Assembly: GCF_026913015.1 (NCBI RefSeq) | Contig: NZ_JAPTYD010000013.1 | Coordinates: forward strand, 1 to 64,000 | Reading direction: 5' to 3' | From: Paracoccus benzoatiresistens | Lineage (GTDB): Bacteria > Pseudomonadota > Alphaproteobacteria > Rhodobacterales > Rhodobacteraceae | DNA length: 64,000 nt | In this document: one piece after another, positions 30,375 to 40,325 of the stretch | How the letters are laid out: every line of letters starts with the position of its first letter | How positions within the stretch are numbered: position 1 is the stretch's first letter | Notes under the pieces: model-generated | What the model saw: the letters and a program-made list of their open reading frames with translations, nothing else | Told to the model about the DNA's origin: nothing | Database searches by the model: none | Program-made: the position numbers and the translations under genes

Positions 30375-31405
30375 CCAAGACCAATCCGGGCCGCTTCTTC
30401 GAGGATTACCGCGTTGGCCAGGTGATCCGCCACGCTGTCCCCCGCACCGTGGCCGAGGGAGAACGGGCGCTTTATCACGCGCTCTATCCCGCGCGCCAGG
30501 CGCTCTATTCCAGCGATGAATTTGCGACGAGTTGCGGGCTGGAGGGCAGCCCGATGGACGACCTGCTGGCCTTTCACATCGTCTTCGGAAAGTCCGTTCC
30601 CGACGTCAGCCTGAACGCGGTCGCGAACCTGGGCTATGCGCAGGGCCGCTGGCTGGCGCCGGTCTGGCCGGGCGATACGCTGCGGTCGGAATCGCAGGTG
30701 ATCGGGCTGAAGCAGAACTCCAATGGCAAGACGGGCGTCGTCTGGGTGCGGACGCGCGGCCTCAACCAGATGGACGAGCCTGTGCTGGACTATGTCCGAT
30801 GGGTGATGGTGCGCAAACGCGACCTGGACGCTCCGGCGCCAGCAGCGGTTGTGCCTGACCTGGCCCCCGCCGTCGCCGCCGAGGATCTGGTGATCCCCGA
30901 GGGGCTGTATTTCTCGGATTACGACTTCGGGCTTGCGGGCGAGCCGCATCGCTGGGGCGATTATGAGGTTGGCGAGAAGATCGACCATGTGGACGGCGTC
31001 ACCATCGAGGAAGCCGAGCATATGCTGGCCACGCGCCTGTGGCAGAACACCGCCAGGGTGCATTTCGACGCGACCGCCCGCGAGGATGGCAGGCGGCTGA
31101 TCTATGGCGGCCATGTCATCAGCATGGCGCGCGCGCTGTCCTTCAACGGGCTTGCCAATGCGCAGATGATCGTTGCGCTGAACGCGGGCGTCCATGTCAA
31201 TCCCTGCTTCGCGGGCGACACCATCCGCGCCTGGTCCGAGGTTCTGGACAAGGCGGAAACCGACGCCCCCGGTGTGGGCGCGATCCGCCTGCGTCTGGTC
31301 GCGACCAAGGGCGATTGCGGCGCCTTTGCCCTGAAGGACGGCGAAGGCCGCTATCTGCCCGAGGTCCTTCTGGATCTGGACTACTGGGCGCTGATGCCGG
31401 CCTGA
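30371..31405 (+). CDS. mch: Mesaconyl-CoA hydratase
   Basis: A 344-residue double-hotdog MaoC-family protein: GRFFEDYRVGQVIRHAVPRTV, then the hydratase Asp/His region in DDLLAFHIVFGKSVPDVSLNAVANLGYA, and a second half with GGHVISMARALSFNGLAN. It hydrates mesaconyl-CoA to beta-methylmalyl-CoA in the ethylmalonyl-CoA pathway, which lets cells grow on acetate or C1 compounds without isocitrate lyase. The neighbour mcl2 belongs to the same pathway. It is followed by the sdh promoter region. Confidence 0.9.
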   Translation: MTKTNPGRFFEDYRVGQVIRHAVPRTVAEGERALYHALYPARQALYSSDEFATSCGLEGSPMDDLLAFHIVFGKSVPDVSLNAVANLGYAQGRWLAPVWPGDTLRSESQVIGLKQNSNGKTGVVWVRTRGLNQMDEPVLDYVRWVMVRKRDLDAPAPAAVVPDLAPAVAAEDLVIPEGLYFSDYDFGLAGEPHRWGDYEVGEKIDHVDGVTIEEAEHMLATRLWQNTARVHFDATAREDGRRLIYGGHVISMARALSFNGLANAQMIVALNAGVHVNPCFAGDTIRAWSEVLDKAETDAPGVGAIRLRLVATKGDCGAFALKDGEGRYLPEVLLDLDYWALMPA

Positions 31406-31434
31406 GGCAGGGCGCCTTGCGCCGCGCCCTGCGT

Positions 31435-31467
31435 TGTGATCACAGCTTGCGGGCTCGTGATCACAAA
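31435..31467. promoter_or_regulatory. Paired TGTGATCAC palindromes upstream of sdhC
   Basis: TGATCA cores at 31437-31442 and 31458-31463 have centres 21 bp apart, the same geometry as upstream of sucC. Both ends are conserved (TGTGATCAC at one, CGTGATCACAAA at the other). The block is 150 bp upstream of sdhC and 30 bp past the mch stop. The rest of the 211-bp gap holds no gene; a CCGCGG inverted repeat lies at 31494-31513. Confidence 0.7.
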
Positions 31468-31616
31468 GGCCGCAAAGCGTTGAAAATAGCCCCGCGGTCT
31501 GGCATCCGCGGGTGACAGATGCGACAAAGGCCGACACAACACGCGCCAATCGCCAGCCCGCGAGGCCAGCCGTGCCTGCGACGGGTCGAGCCAACCGTTT
31601 AGAGGAGCGCCGCATC

Positions 31617-32009
31617 ATGGCCGATGTGAACCGGGGCAACCGGCCGCTTTCCCCCCATCTCCAGGTTTATCGCCTGCCCATGGCCGCCGTGACCTCGATC
31701 ATGACGCGGATCACGGGGCACGCGCTGGTCGCGGGCATCCTGCTGCTGGTCTGGTGGCTGGTCGCCGCCGTCAGCGGCCCGCGCGCCTTTGCCGCCGCCG
31801 ACTGGGTGGTGCGGTCCTGGATCGGCTTCATCGTGCTGACCGGGTCGGCCTGGGCCTTGTGGTTCCACACGCTGGCCGGGATCCGGCACCTGTTCTACGA
31901 TTCGGGCCAGCTTCTGCGGATCGAGGAGGCCGAGCGCGCGAGCTGGGCCATCATCATCGGGTCGGTGGTGCTGACGCTGCTGTCCCTGATCCTGTTCTTC
32001 TTTGCATAA
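31617..32009 (+). CDS. sdhC: Succinate dehydrogenase cytochrome b556 subunit
   Basis: A 130-residue subunit with three hydrophobic segments. RPLSPHLQVYRLPMAAVTSIMTRITGH is the family start, and HTLAGIRHLFYD holds the heme b ligand (second His). It anchors the complex and binds ubiquinone with SdhD. ATG 31617 has AGAGGAG nine bases upstream; the open frame from 31512 lacks homology. First gene of sdhCDAB. Confidence 0.96.
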   Translation: MADVNRGNRPLSPHLQVYRLPMAAVTSIMTRITGHALVAGILLLVWWLVAAVSGPRAFAAADWVVRSWIGFIVLTGSAWALWFHTLAGIRHLFYDSGQLLRIEEAERASWAIIIGSVVLTLLSLILFFFA

Positions 32010-32022
32010 GGGCGAGGGTTCC

Positions 32023-32409
32023 ATGCGCTATATCACCCCCCGCAAGGCAGCCCAGGGCCTGGGTTCCGCGCACAGCGGCACGGCGGACCACTGGTTCATC
32101 ACCGTCAGCTCCTGCGCGCTTGTGCTGCTGGTTCCTGCCTTCCTGCTGGTCATCGGCAATGCCATCGGCCTGCCGCATCCCGAACTGGTGGCCTATTTCG
32201 GCAGACCCTATCCGGCGCTGATCACGGCGCTGTTCATCGTCGTGGGCATGGTGCATTTCATCAAGGGCACCCGGATCATGATCGACGACTATTTCCAACA
32301 CACGGCCCGCAAGGTGGCGATCATCGTCTCGGTGGTCTTCAGCTGGGCGGTCATCGCGGCGGCGGTCTTCGCGCTGGCCAAGATGACGCTGGTCACCTTC
32401 GCGATCTGA
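32023..32409 (+). CDS. sdhD: Succinate dehydrogenase hydrophobic anchor subunit
   Basis: A 128-residue subunit with three hydrophobic segments: [20 protein letters not shown] start, then [20 protein letters not shown] with the conserved His and an Asp near the quinone site. ATG 32023 has GCGAGGG upstream. It lies 13 bp after sdhC and 7 bp before sdhA. Confidence 0.95.
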   Translation: MRYITPRKAAQGLGSAHSGTADHWFITVSSCALVLLVPAFLLVIGNAIGLPHPELVAYFGRPYPALITALFIVVGMVHFIKGTRIMIDDYFQHTARKVAIIVSVVFSWAVIAAAVFALAKMTLVTFAI

Positions 32410-32416
32410 GGACATC

Positions 32417-34219
32417 ATGGCTGCTTACGATATCCATACGCATGATTACGACGTGGTCGTGGTGGGGGCCGGGGGCGCCGGCCTGCGCGCCACGCTGGGC
32501 ATGGCCGAACAGGGCCTGCGCACGGCCTGCGTGACCAAGGTCTTCCCGACGCGGTCCCACACCGTTGCGGCGCAGGGCGGCATCGCCGCATCCCTGTCCA
32601 ACATGGGTCCCGACAACTGGCAGTGGCACATGTACGACACCGTGAAGGGGTCGGACTGGCTGGGCGATACCGACGCGATGGAATACCTCGCGCGAGAGGC
32701 TCCCAAGGCCGTGTATGAGCTGGAACACTACGGCGTGCCCTTCAGCCGGACCGAGGAAGGCAAGATCTACCAGCGGCCCTTCGGCGGCCACACCACCGAG
32801 TTCGGCGAAGGCCCCCCGGTGCAGCGCACCTGCGCCGCCGCCGACCGGACCGGCCACGCGATCCTGCACACGCTTTACGGGCAGTCGCTGAAGAACAACG
32901 CTGAATTCTTCATCGAGTATTTTGCCATCGACCTGATCGTCACGGACGGCGCCTGCACCGGCGTGGTCTGCTGGAAGCTGGACGACGGCACCATCCACGT
33001 CTTCAACGCCAAGATGGTCGTGCTGGCCACGGGCGGCTATGGCCGCGCCTATTTCAGCGCGACCAGCGCCCATACCTGCACCGGCGACGGCGGCGGGATG
33101 GTGGCGCGCGCGGGCCTGCCGCTGCAGGACATGGAGTTCGTGCAGTTCCACCCGACCGGCATCTACGGCTCGGGCTGCCTGATCACCGAGGGCGCGCGGG
33201 GCGAGGGCGGTTACCTGACCAACAGCGAAGGCGAGCGTTTCATGGAACGCTATGCCCCGACCTACAAGGATCTGGCGTCGCGCGACGTGGTCAGCCGCTG
33301 CATCACCATCGAGATCCGCGAAGGCCGCGGGGTGGGTCCCGACAAGGACCACATGTATCTGAACCTGATGCACCTGCCGCCCGAGGCCCTGGCCGAACGC
33401 CTGCCCGGCATCAGTGAATCGGCCAAGATCTTTGCGGGCGTCGATGTGACCAAGCAGCCGATCCCGATCCTGCCGACGGTCCACTACAACATGGGCGGCA
33501 TCCCCACGAACTATTGGGGCGAGGTTCTTGCACCGACCGCCGACAACCCCGACGCGATCTTCCCCGGCCTGATGGCCGTGGGCGAGGCGGGCTGCGCATC
33601 GGTCCATGGCGCGAACCGCCTGGGCTCGAACTCGCTGATCGACCTCGTGGTCTTCGGCCGCGCCGCCGCGATCCGCGCGGGGCAGGTGATCGACCGGGCT
33701 GGCCATATCCCCGACACCAACCAGGCCCAGGTGGACAAGGCCATCGGTCGCTTCGACGGCCTGCGCCACGCCAAGGGCACTGTTGCCACGGCCGAGCTTC
33801 GGCTGGAGATGCAGCGCACCATGCAGGCCGACGCGGCGGTGTTCCGCACCGACAAGACGCTGGCCGAGGGTGCCGAGAAGATGACGGCCATCGCGGGCAA
33901 GATGGATGATCTGAAGGTCACCGATCGCGGCCTGATCTGGAACACCGACCTGATGGAAACCCTGGAACTGACCAACCTGATGCCGAACGCCCTGGCCACC
34001 ATTGTCGCCGCCGAGGCGCGCAAGGAAAGCCGGGGCGCCCATGCGCATGAGGACTGGCCCGAGCGGGACGACGCCAACTGGCGCAAGCACTCGCTTGCAT
34101 GGGTCGATGGAAACGCGGTTAAACTGGATTACCGCCCCGTCCATCTGGACCCCCTGACCCGGGAAGAGGATGGCGGGATCGACATGAAGAAGATTGCTCC
34201 CAAGAAAAGGGTTTACTGA
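32417..34219 (+). CDS. sdhA: Succinate dehydrogenase flavoprotein subunit
   Basis: A 600-residue flavoprotein. [19 protein letters not shown] is the FAD motif, and [11 protein letters not shown] carries the His (about residue 48) covalently bound to [24 protein letters not shown] and a C-terminal [18 protein letters not shown] belong to the substrate site. It oxidises succinate to fumarate and passes electrons to SdhB. The TGA overlaps by one base the ATG of a lipoprotein gene, so sdhB is not directly next. Confidence 0.97.
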   Translation: MAAYDIHTHDYDVVVVGAGGAGLRATLGMAEQGLRTACVTKVFPTRSHTVAAQGGIAASLSNMGPDNWQWHMYDTVKGSDWLGDTDAMEYLAREAPKAVYELEHYGVPFSRTEEGKIYQRPFGGHTTEFGEGPPVQRTCAAADRTGHAILHTLYGQSLKNNAEFFIEYFAIDLIVTDGACTGVVCWKLDDGTIHVFNAKMVVLATGGYGRAYFSATSAHTCTGDGGGMVARAGLPLQDMEFVQFHPTGIYGSGCLITEGARGEGGYLTNSEGERFMERYAPTYKDLASRDVVSRCITIEIREGRGVGPDKDHMYLNLMHLPPEALAERLPGISESAKIFAGVDVTKQPIPILPTVHYNMGGIPTNYWGEVLAPTADNPDAIFPGLMAVGEAGCASVHGANRLGSNSLIDLVVFGRAAAIRAGQVIDRAGHIPDTNQAQVDKAIGRFDGLRHAKGTVATAELRLEMQRTMQADAAVFRTDKTLAEGAEKMTAIAGKMDDLKVTDRGLIWNTDLMETLELTNLMPNALATIVAAEARKESRGAHAHEDWPERDDANWRKHSLAWVDGNAVKLDYRPVHLDPLTREEDGGIDMKKIAPKKRVY

Positions 34220-34584
34220 TGCGTTTGCAGATTTTCGCCGCCCTGGGTCTTGCCGCCGCCGTTCTGGCTGGCTGCGCGGCCCCGGTTCCGCCCGCGACCA
34301 CCGCGACGACGACCACCACGGTCGTGACCCCGCCGACGGTGCTTGACGCGGCTTCGCGCCAGGTGGCCCGGACGGTGATCAATTCCGAGATGGAAAAGCG
34401 CCTGCCCGGCGCCAATGTCGCGCCCTACACCGACTGCGTGGTCAACAACGCCACCACGGCGGAACTGATCGACATCGCCCAGGCCTCGCGCGCAGGGGCG
34501 ACGGGAACGGCCGACAGCGTGGCGGCGATCGTGTCGCGTCCGGCGACCACCCAGTGCATCGCCGCGGCGGCGGGCACGGCGTGA
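34219..34584 (+). CDS. Small lipoprotein inside the sdh operon (121 aa)
   Basis: Signal sequence with lipobox AVLAGC, a Thr-rich stretch (ATTATTTTTVV), then a helical domain with a VARTVINSEMEKRLPGANVAPYTDCVVNNAT motif and a second Cys (TTQC). The predicted mature protein is periplasm-facing. The ATG overlaps the sdhA stop (TGATG), so it is translated with sdhA. Function unknown; a role in complex II assembly is only an inference from position. Confidence 0.82.
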   Translation: MRLQIFAALGLAAAVLAGCAAPVPPATTATTTTTVVTPPTVLDAASRQVARTVINSEMEKRLPGANVAPYTDCVVNNATTAELIDIAQASRAGATGTADSVAAIVSRPATTQCIAAAAGTA

Positions 34585-34588
34585 TCTG

Positions 34589-34909
34589 ATGCGCGCGCGG
34601 GCGGGAATGGTGGTTCTTCTGCCGCTGCTGTCAGCACTGGCCGCTTGCGGCCCGGTGCCTGTCGAGCAGGCCGAACTGACCTGCCTGCGCGATGCCGAAC
34701 TGGCCGTTCGCCCCTACACCGAGGTGGCGGTGGGCGTCGGCTCGGATTTTGACGGCGACACGGATGCCTTTGGCGCCGTCTCGGTCGAGCTGTCTGGCGA
34801 TTACCTGAGAGGGCGCGATCCGTCCGAGGTTTATGACCGCTGCGTCCTGCGCCGGTCGGGCCAGCCGCCGCGGCGTCCCTTGGCGGAACAGCCGGGCTGG
34901 GCGGGTTGA
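34589..34909 (+). CDS. Small lipoprotein inside the sdh operon (106 aa)
   Basis: Lipobox LSALAAC near residues 15-20, then a short domain with ELTCLRDAELAVRPYTEVAVGVGSDFDGDTDAFG and YDRCVLRRSG. It has three Cys including the lipid anchor. It begins 5 bp after the preceding lipoprotein and ends 4 bp before the sulfotransferase-like gene. Function unknown. Confidence 0.78.
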   Translation: MRARAGMVVLLPLLSALAACGPVPVEQAELTCLRDAELAVRPYTEVAVGVGSDFDGDTDAFGAVSVELSGDYLRGRDPSEVYDRCVLRRSGQPPRRPLAEQPGWAG

Positions 34910-34912
34910 GCC

Positions 34913-35755
34913 ATGGCGGAATCAGGGCGGAAAGGGCAGGGGGCGCGGCGCCTGATCGTTCATCTGGGCGTCCAGAAGACCGGCAGCACCTCGATCCAGC
35001 GGCACCTGCGCCGCAATGCCGATGCGCTGGCCGGGCATCTGGTCGTCCGCACCCCCGAGGAAGGGTCGCCCATGCGTCCCCTTGGCCGTACGGCCATCGC
35101 CTACAGCCTCGCGCCCTCGGATGACCGGGCGCAGGCGCTGCGGCTGGCCTTCCGCGAGGTGCTGGACACGCTGCCCGACAATGACCTGCCCGTCCTGATC
35201 AGCCACGAAAACCTGGCGGGCGCCATGCCCGGCAATGGCGGCGAGACGCGGCTTTACCCCGCCTTGCCGCAGATCTCCGCGCTGCTGCTGGCCGAGGCGC
35301 GTGATTTCACCCCGGACTTCGTGATCTATACCCGCAACCAGAAGGCGTGGCGTCCCTCGGTCTGGGCACAGGCGGTGCGCACCGACGGTTATGGCCGCAG
35401 CCTTGTTGAATTCGAGGCCGAGACTGCCGATCTTCCCGGATGGGGCGACCTGACGCGCCGCCTGGGGGCCGAGGTCGGCGGGCGCCTGACCCGCTTCAAG
35501 CTGGAGGACGAGCCGGACCCGCTGCGTCCGGGCCGGCAGCTCTTGCGCCATGCCGGGCTGGACGCCGCCCGGATCGACGCGCTGGAGCCGCTGGACGGCC
35601 CCACGAACAGCCGCCTCAACGGGGGCGCCACGGAATTCCTGCGCCGGCTGAACGGGCTTGCGCTTCATCCCCATGCGCATGGCCGGATCGTCGATCTTGT
35701 CGCGCGAAACGAACATCTATTCACGGCGAAGGCGCCGTCCCAAGGCACTTCCTGA
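34913..35755 (+). CDS. Sulfotransferase-like (PAPS-binding fold) protein
   Basis: A 280-residue protein. RRLIVHLGVQKTGSTSIQ at about residues 12-29 is the PAPS 5'-phosphosulfate loop (HxGxxKTGST type). YTRNQKAWRPSVWAQAV (about 143-159) fits the 3'-phosphate-binding region. Sulfotransferases of this type modify sugars, peptides or lipids; the acceptor is unknown. Oddly it lies in the sdh operon between sdhA and sdhB, 4 bp after a lipoprotein gene and 13 bp before sdhB. Confidence 0.75.
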   Translation: MAESGRKGQGARRLIVHLGVQKTGSTSIQRHLRRNADALAGHLVVRTPEEGSPMRPLGRTAIAYSLAPSDDRAQALRLAFREVLDTLPDNDLPVLISHENLAGAMPGNGGETRLYPALPQISALLLAEARDFTPDFVIYTRNQKAWRPSVWAQAVRTDGYGRSLVEFEAETADLPGWGDLTRRLGAEVGGRLTRFKLEDEPDPLRPGRQLLRHAGLDAARIDALEPLDGPTNSRLNGGATEFLRRLNGLALHPHAHGRIVDLVARNEHLFTAKAPSQGTS

Positions 35756-35767
35756 GAGGAGCACCCA

Positions 35768-36547
35768 ATGGTTCAGTTCACCCTGCCCAAGAACAGCCAG
35801 ATCCGGGTCGGCAAGACCTGGCCCGCACCGACGGGCGCGACCAACGTCCGCAAGTTCAAGATCTATCGCTGGGATCCCGACACCGGGGAAAACCCGCGGC
35901 TGGACACCTATTTCGTCGACCTGGACAAGTGCGGGCCGATGATCCTTGACGCGCTGATCAAGATCAAGAACGAGATCGACCCGACCCTGTCCTTCCGGCG
36001 GTCCTGCCGCGAGGGGATCTGCGGATCCTGCGCGATGAACATCGACGGGGGCAACCACCTGGCCTGCATCTATGGCATCGACGAGGTGAAGGGCGACATC
36101 TCGATCTATCCGCTGCCGCACATGCCGGTGGTCAAGGACCTGGTGCCCGACCTGACGCATTTCTATGCCCAGCACGCCTCGGTGAACCCCTACCTGATCA
36201 CCAAGTCGCCCACCCCCGGCAAGGAATGGAAGCAGTCGATCGAGGACCGCAAGAAGCTGGACGGTCTTTACGAGTGCATCCTGTGCGCGTCCTGTTCCAC
36301 CGCCTGTCCGTCCTACTGGTGGAACGGCGACCGCTACCTGGGCCCGGCCGCGCTGCTGCACGCCTATCGCTGGATCATCGACTCGCGCGACGAGGCCACG
36401 GGCGAGCGGCTGGACGAGCTGGAGGATCCCTTCAAGCTTTACCGCTGCCACACGATCATGAACTGCACCAATACCTGCCCAAAGGGTCTGAACCCGGCGA
36501 AGGCGATCGCGTCGATCAAGCACATGATGGTTGACCGGATGGTGTGA
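35768..36547 (+). CDS. sdhB: Succinate dehydrogenase iron-sulfur subunit
   Basis: A 259-residue protein. [12 protein letters not shown] with a following Cys binds 2Fe-2[13 protein letters not shown] binds 4Fe-4S, and [17 protein letters not shown] binds 3Fe-4S. It relays electrons from SdhA to the membrane quinone site. GAGAGGAG lies six bases before ATG 35768. It is the last gene of the operon, separated from sdhA by three other genes. Confidence 0.97.
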   Translation: MVQFTLPKNSQIRVGKTWPAPTGATNVRKFKIYRWDPDTGENPRLDTYFVDLDKCGPMILDALIKIKNEIDPTLSFRRSCREGICGSCAMNIDGGNHLACIYGIDEVKGDISIYPLPHMPVVKDLVPDLTHFYAQHASVNPYLITKSPTPGKEWKQSIEDRKKLDGLYECILCASCSTACPSYWWNGDRYLGPAALLHAYRWIIDSRDEATGERLDELEDPFKLYRCHTIMNCTNTCPKGLNPAKAIASIKHMMVDRMV

Positions 36548-36550
36548 AAG

Positions 36551-36601
36551 CCGGGGGCTTCGCGCCCCCGGACCCCGCGGGATATTTAGGTGAAGAAGAA
36601 G
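36551..36601 (+). terminator. sdhB terminator hairpin plus CCCCGCGGGATATTT element (copy B)
   Basis: The stem CCGGGGGC/GCCCCCGG (36551-36558 with 36564-36571, loop TTCGC) is followed by the 29-bp element at 36573-36601, which is 23/29 identical to the one after pgk. The arrangement is the same at all three sites in the window. Probably a transcription end. Confidence 0.6.
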
Positions 36602-36627
36602 GGCCGGAGGTTTTGCCTCCGGCCCTT
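36599..36627. terminator. Bidirectional terminator between sdhB and glyS
   Basis: Stem GGGCCGGAGG/CCTCCGGCCC (36601-36610 with 36616-36625), extendable by two A-T pairs, with a 5-nt loop. T-rich tracts flank it on both strands, so it can end both sdhB (plus) and glyS (minus). Confidence 0.75.
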
Positions 36628-36631
36628 TCAC

Positions 36632-38839
36632 CTATCCCTCGACTTTCGTGAAGTCGGCGATCTGCTGGCCTGCGGCGCGGATGCGATGCAGCAGGTTCAG
36701 GCGGTTGCGGCGCACGATCTGGTTGTCCGTGTTGACCTGCACGGCCTCGAAGAAGGCGTCGATGGGCGCGCGTAGATGCGCGATGGCGGTCATGGCGGCG
36801 GGGAAGTCCTCGGTCTTGATCGCCGCCTTGATCGCCGGTTCGGCGGTGTCGAGGGCGGCGAAGAGGGCGCGTTCCTCGTCGGTTTCAGCGAACTTCGGGT
36901 CGGCGCCGAAGCTGTATTCGACGCCGTCCTTTTCCTCGGCCTGGGCAAGGATATTGCCCGCGCGTTTGAGGCCTTGGGTGAGGTTCTTGCCATCTTCCGT
37001 TTGCAGCATGGCGTTGAGCGCGGTGGCGCGGTTCACCACCAGCACGAGGTCGTCGTTGCCGGGTTGGGCCAGCACGGCATCGATGATGTCGTGGCGGATG
37101 CCCTGGTCGCGGAGATAAACCTTGAGGCGGTCATGGAGGAAGGAGAGGAGGTCGGCGACCGTCTCGCCATTAAAACTCCAGGAGTGAATAGTAAGCCTGC
37201 GTCCATCAGCCTTCGCGATTTCGACAAGGTCGTAGTCGCGTGTGATGTCAGCATATCGGCTGCGTGCAATCACAGCATTGCCCTCCTGGACGGTAGCGGC
37301 GGTGTCGGCGCGAACTACCTCGCCGTGCTGCGTTAGCAAACTTCGTAGCTGTGCTTTCAAGCCCAGCGTCACTAATAGCCGGATGACGCCCAAGGCTGCA
37401 CGCCGCAGCGCGAAGGGGTCTTTTGATCCTGTGGGTTTTTCTTCGATAGCCCAAAACGCTGTGAGCGTGTCGATCTTGTCCGCCAAGGCCACCGCCACCG
37501 AAACCGGCGCGGTCGGCACGGCATCGGACGGCCCCAGCGGCGAGTAGTGCTCGCGGGCGGCGTCGGCTACGGCTTCGGGTTCTCCCGCAGCAAGCGCGTA
37601 GTAGCGGCCCATCGTGCCCTGCAGTTCGGGGAACTCTCCAACCATGGCGCTGCGCAGGTCCAGTTTTGCCAGCTTCGCGGCGCGTTCGGCTTGGTCCGGA
37701 TCAGCGCCGACCAACGGGGCAATCTCTCGCGCCAGCGCCGCGATGCGGGCGATCCGGTCGGCCTGGCTGCCCAGCTTGTTGTGGAAGGTGACCGACTTCA
37801 GGCCGTCCTCCCAGGCTTTCATCCCCGACTTCGCCTCGCGCAGGTCGTTTTCCCAGAAGAACGCGGCATCCGACAGGCGGGCGGCCAGCACGCGCTGGTT
37901 GCCGGCCAGGATCGTCGCCCCGTCGTCGGGGGTGTCGATGTTGGCGACGGTCACGAAGCCCTCGATCCGGCCGGTCTTGGGGTTGCGGGCCGAGAAGAAC
38001 TTCTGGTGTTCCTTCATCGAGGTTTGCAGGACCTCGGGCGGCAGGTCCAGGAAACGCTCCTCGATCACGCCCATCAGGGGGACGGGCCATTCGACAAGGC
38101 CCGCGACCTCGGCCAGAAGGGCGTCGTCGGGCACGATCTCCCACCCGCGCGCGAAGGCGAGGTTCTCGGCCCCCTGGCGGATGGCGGCTTCGCGTTCGGC
38201 GGAGTCCAGGATCACATGAGCGCGGCGCAGTTTCGCGGCATAGTCATCGAAGCCCGTGACGGTGAAGGCGTCGGGCGACAGGAAGCGGTGGCCGCGCGTG
38301 GCGTTGCCGGCGGCGATGCCTTCCACCGTCAGCGGGACCACGGTGGCGCCCGCTTCGTCCGACAGCAGGCAGATGATGGAATGCAGCGGGCGCACCCAAC
38401 GCAGCGAACCCGCGCCCCACCGCATCGACTTGGGCCAGGGGAAGTTGCGGATGGTGGTGTCCAGCACCTCGGCAACGATCTCGGCGGCGGGGCGGCCGGG
38501 TCTGGTGATGGTGGCGAACCAGACCTGGCCCTTTTTGTCGTCGCGGGCCTCGAGCTGGTCACGGGTCAGGCCGGTTGAGCGCAGGAAGCCCTCCAGCGCG
38601 GCCTCGGGCGCGTCGGTGCGGGGACCCTTGCGTTCCTCGCGGGTGGTGGGGCTGCTGGCGGTCAGCCCCTCGACGGCCAGCGTCAGGCGTCGCGGCGTGC
38701 TGAAAGCACCGGCGCTGGCATAGGTCAGGCCGGCGTTGACCAGGCCGTCGGTCACAAGCTTCTGCAGGTCCTCGCGGGCGCGGGCCTGCATCCGGGCGGG
38801 GATTTCCTCGGAAAAGAGTTCGATCAACAGGTCGGGCAT
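36632..38839 (-). CDS. glyS: Glycine-tRNA ligase beta subunit
   Basis: A 735-residue subunit, usual length. It begins [42 protein letters not shown] and EKPTGSKDPFALRRAALGVIRLL are family landmarks, and a DALR-like tRNA-binding end follows. Together with GlyQ it charges tRNA-Gly. The segment at 37150-37460 (about residues 460-563) has visibly lower GC (55% in sampled lines) and rare codons (AGT, TTT, AAT, CTA, AAA, ATT), unlike the rest of the gene. ATG 38839 overlaps the upstream stop (TGATG). Confidence 0.95.
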   Translation of the reverse strand: MPDLLIELFSEEIPARMQARAREDLQKLVTDGLVNAGLTYASAGAFSTPRRLTLAVEGLTASSPTTREERKGPRTDAPEAALEGFLRSTGLTRDQLEARDDKKGQVWFATITRPGRPAAEIVAEVLDTTIRNFPWPKSMRWGAGSLRWVRPLHSIICLLSDEAGATVVPLTVEGIAAGNATRGHRFLSPDAFTVTGFDDYAAKLRRAHVILDSAEREAAIRQGAENLAFARGWEIVPDDALLAEVAGLVEWPVPLMGVIEERFLDLPPEVLQTSMKEHQKFFSARNPKTGRIEGFVTVANIDTPDDGATILAGNQRVLAARLSDAAFFWENDLREAKSGMKAWEDGLKSVTFHNKLGSQADRIARIAALAREIAPLVGADPDQAERAAKLAKLDLRSAMVGEFPELQGTMGRYYALAAGEPEAVADAAREHYSPLGPSDAVPTAPVSVAVALADKIDTLTAFWAIEEKPTGSKDPFALRRAALGVIRLLVTLGLKAQLRSLLTQHGEVVRADTAATVQEGNAVIARSRYADITRDYDLVEIAKADGRRLTIHSWSFNGETVADLLSFLHDRLKVYLRDQGIRHDIIDAVLAQPGNDDLVLVVNRATALNAMLQTEDGKNLTQGLKRAGNILAQAEEKDGVEYSFGADPKFAETDEERALFAALDTAEPAIKAAIKTEDFPAAMTAIAHLRAPIDAFFEAVQVNTDNQIVRRNRLNLLHRIRAAGQQIADFTKVEG

Positions 38840-39303
38840 CAGTCCATCACTCCGCGTTCCGGGGTCTTGTCGTTGTATTGGTGCCAGCCATAGACGCGGC
38901 CGTCGGGATAGATCGCCAGCACGCGGTCCACGTCGGGGCGGATCTCGGCCTGGGACAGGACAGCCCGGGCGGCGCCGGAGGCGAGATCGGCGGTCAACTG
39001 GCCGTGGTCGAAGCAGTCGAACCAGCCGGGGGCCCCCAAGGGTGTCGCGCCGCCGAAGGGCACGGGATCAAGGGGCTGCTCGGCCAGCACCGCGCAGGCC
39101 CGCCAGCGCAGGGGCGAGCTGTCGGCGTCGATGCCCAGGAAACCGGTCACGGGCAGCGTGGCGGGACCGGCGGCGGTCTGCACGGTCAGGGTGTCGGCAG
39201 GGGGCAGGCGGTCGTAGAAGTGGTATTCCTGCAGATACCACATGCCGCCCCCCGCGATCACCGCGACGGCCAGCAGGCCGATGCCGACGATCTTGCCGTT
39301 CAT
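38839..39303 (-). CDS. Small membrane-anchored protein between glyQ and glyS (DUF6446-like)
   Basis: A 154-residue protein with an N-terminal hydrophobic anchor ([19 protein letters not shown]) and a periplasmic-type domain with [27 protein letters not shown] and [17 protein letters not shown]. The single Cys of RACAV may pair with DCF. The gene is fixed between glyQ and glyS in relatives and overlaps both (ATGA and TGATG). I recall the family as DUF6446, but cannot confirm it. Function unknown. Confidence 0.8.
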   Translation of the reverse strand: MNGKIVGIGLLAVAVIAGGGMWYLQEYHFYDRLPPADTLTVQTAAGPATLPVTGFLGIDADSSPLRWRACAVLAEQPLDPVPFGGATPLGAPGWFDCFDHGQLTADLASGAARAVLSQAEIRPDVDRVLAIYPDGRVYGWHQYNDKTPERGVMD

Positions 39304-40217
39304 GCTTGCGCGGCCTCGGTCGTCACGAACAGGTCGGCGCAGGCTTTCGCCAGGGCGCGAACCCGGCCGATATAGGCCTGCCGTTCGGTGACCGAGATCA
39401 CGCCGCGTGCGTCCAGCAGGTTGAAGATGTGGCTGGCCTTGATCGCCTGGTCATAGGCCGGGTGCGCCATGGGGATCCGGCGGCCGGCCGCATCGGTTTC
39501 GGGGGCCGCGAGGATGCGGGCGCATTCGGCCTCGGCATCCTTGAAGTGCTGGAACAGCATCTCGGTATCGGCCTGATCGAAATTCCAGCGCGAATATTCC
39601 TGTTCGGTCTGGCGGAAGACATCGCCATAGGTCAGCGGGATCGGCGCGTCGGGATCGTTGAAGGGCATGTCCATCACGTGCTCGACGCCCAGGACATACA
39701 TCGCCAGGCGTTCCAGGCCATAGGTCAGCTCTCCGCTGACGGGGCGGCAATCGTGCCCGCCGACCTGCTGGAAATAGGTGAACTGGCTGACCTCCATGCC
39801 GTCGCACCAGACCTCCCAACCCAGGCCCCAGGCCCCGAGGGTCGGGGATTCCCAGTCGTCCTCGACAAAGCGGACATCGTGGACCAGCGGATCCAGGCCG
39901 ATGGCGCGCAGGCTGCCCAGATACAGGTCCTGCAGGTTCGCGGGGCTCGGCTTGATGATCACCTGGTACTGGTAATAGTGTTGTAGACGGTTCGGGTTTT
40001 CGCCATAGCGTCCATCCGTCGGGCGGCGCGAGGGCTGGACATAGGCCGCGGCCCAGGACCGCCCGCCAAGGGCGCGCAGCGTGGTCGCCGGATGGAAGGT
40101 GCCCGCGCCGACCTCAATGTCATAGGGCTGCAGGACCGCGCAGCCCTGGGTGGCCCAGTAATTTTGCAACCGCAGGATGATCTCCTGGAAGCTGCGGGGT
40201 CGGTTGGGGCTGGTCAT
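39300..40217 (-). CDS. glyQ: Glycine-tRNA ligase alpha subunit
   Basis: A 305-residue class II synthetase catalytic subunit: [68 protein letters not shown] (motif 2 area) and [21 protein letters not shown]. It activates glycine and forms an alpha2beta2 enzyme with GlyS. ATG 40217 has AAGGA eight bases upstream; 40235 is a less likely start. First gene of glyQ-membrane protein-glyS. Confidence 0.96.
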   Translation of the reverse strand: MTSPNRPRSFQEIILRLQNYWATQGCAVLQPYDIEVGAGTFHPATTLRALGGRSWAAAYVQPSRRPTDGRYGENPNRLQHYYQYQVIIKPSPANLQDLYLGSLRAIGLDPLVHDVRFVEDDWESPTLGAWGLGWEVWCDGMEVSQFTYFQQVGGHDCRPVSGELTYGLERLAMYVLGVEHVMDMPFNDPDAPIPLTYGDVFRQTEQEYSRWNFDQADTEMLFQHFKDAEAECARILAAPETDAAGRRIPMAHPAYDQAIKASHIFNLLDARGVISVTERQAYIGRVRALAKACADLFVTTEAAQA

Positions 40218-40325
40218 CGGGGCCGTCCTTTGCATAGATCAGCACATGCTTGCGCGCCTTCTAGGCGGGGCAGGGAACAGGGTCAATAAAGGCCGCAAGA
40301 ACGGCCGGGATCGAAGGGAACGGGG

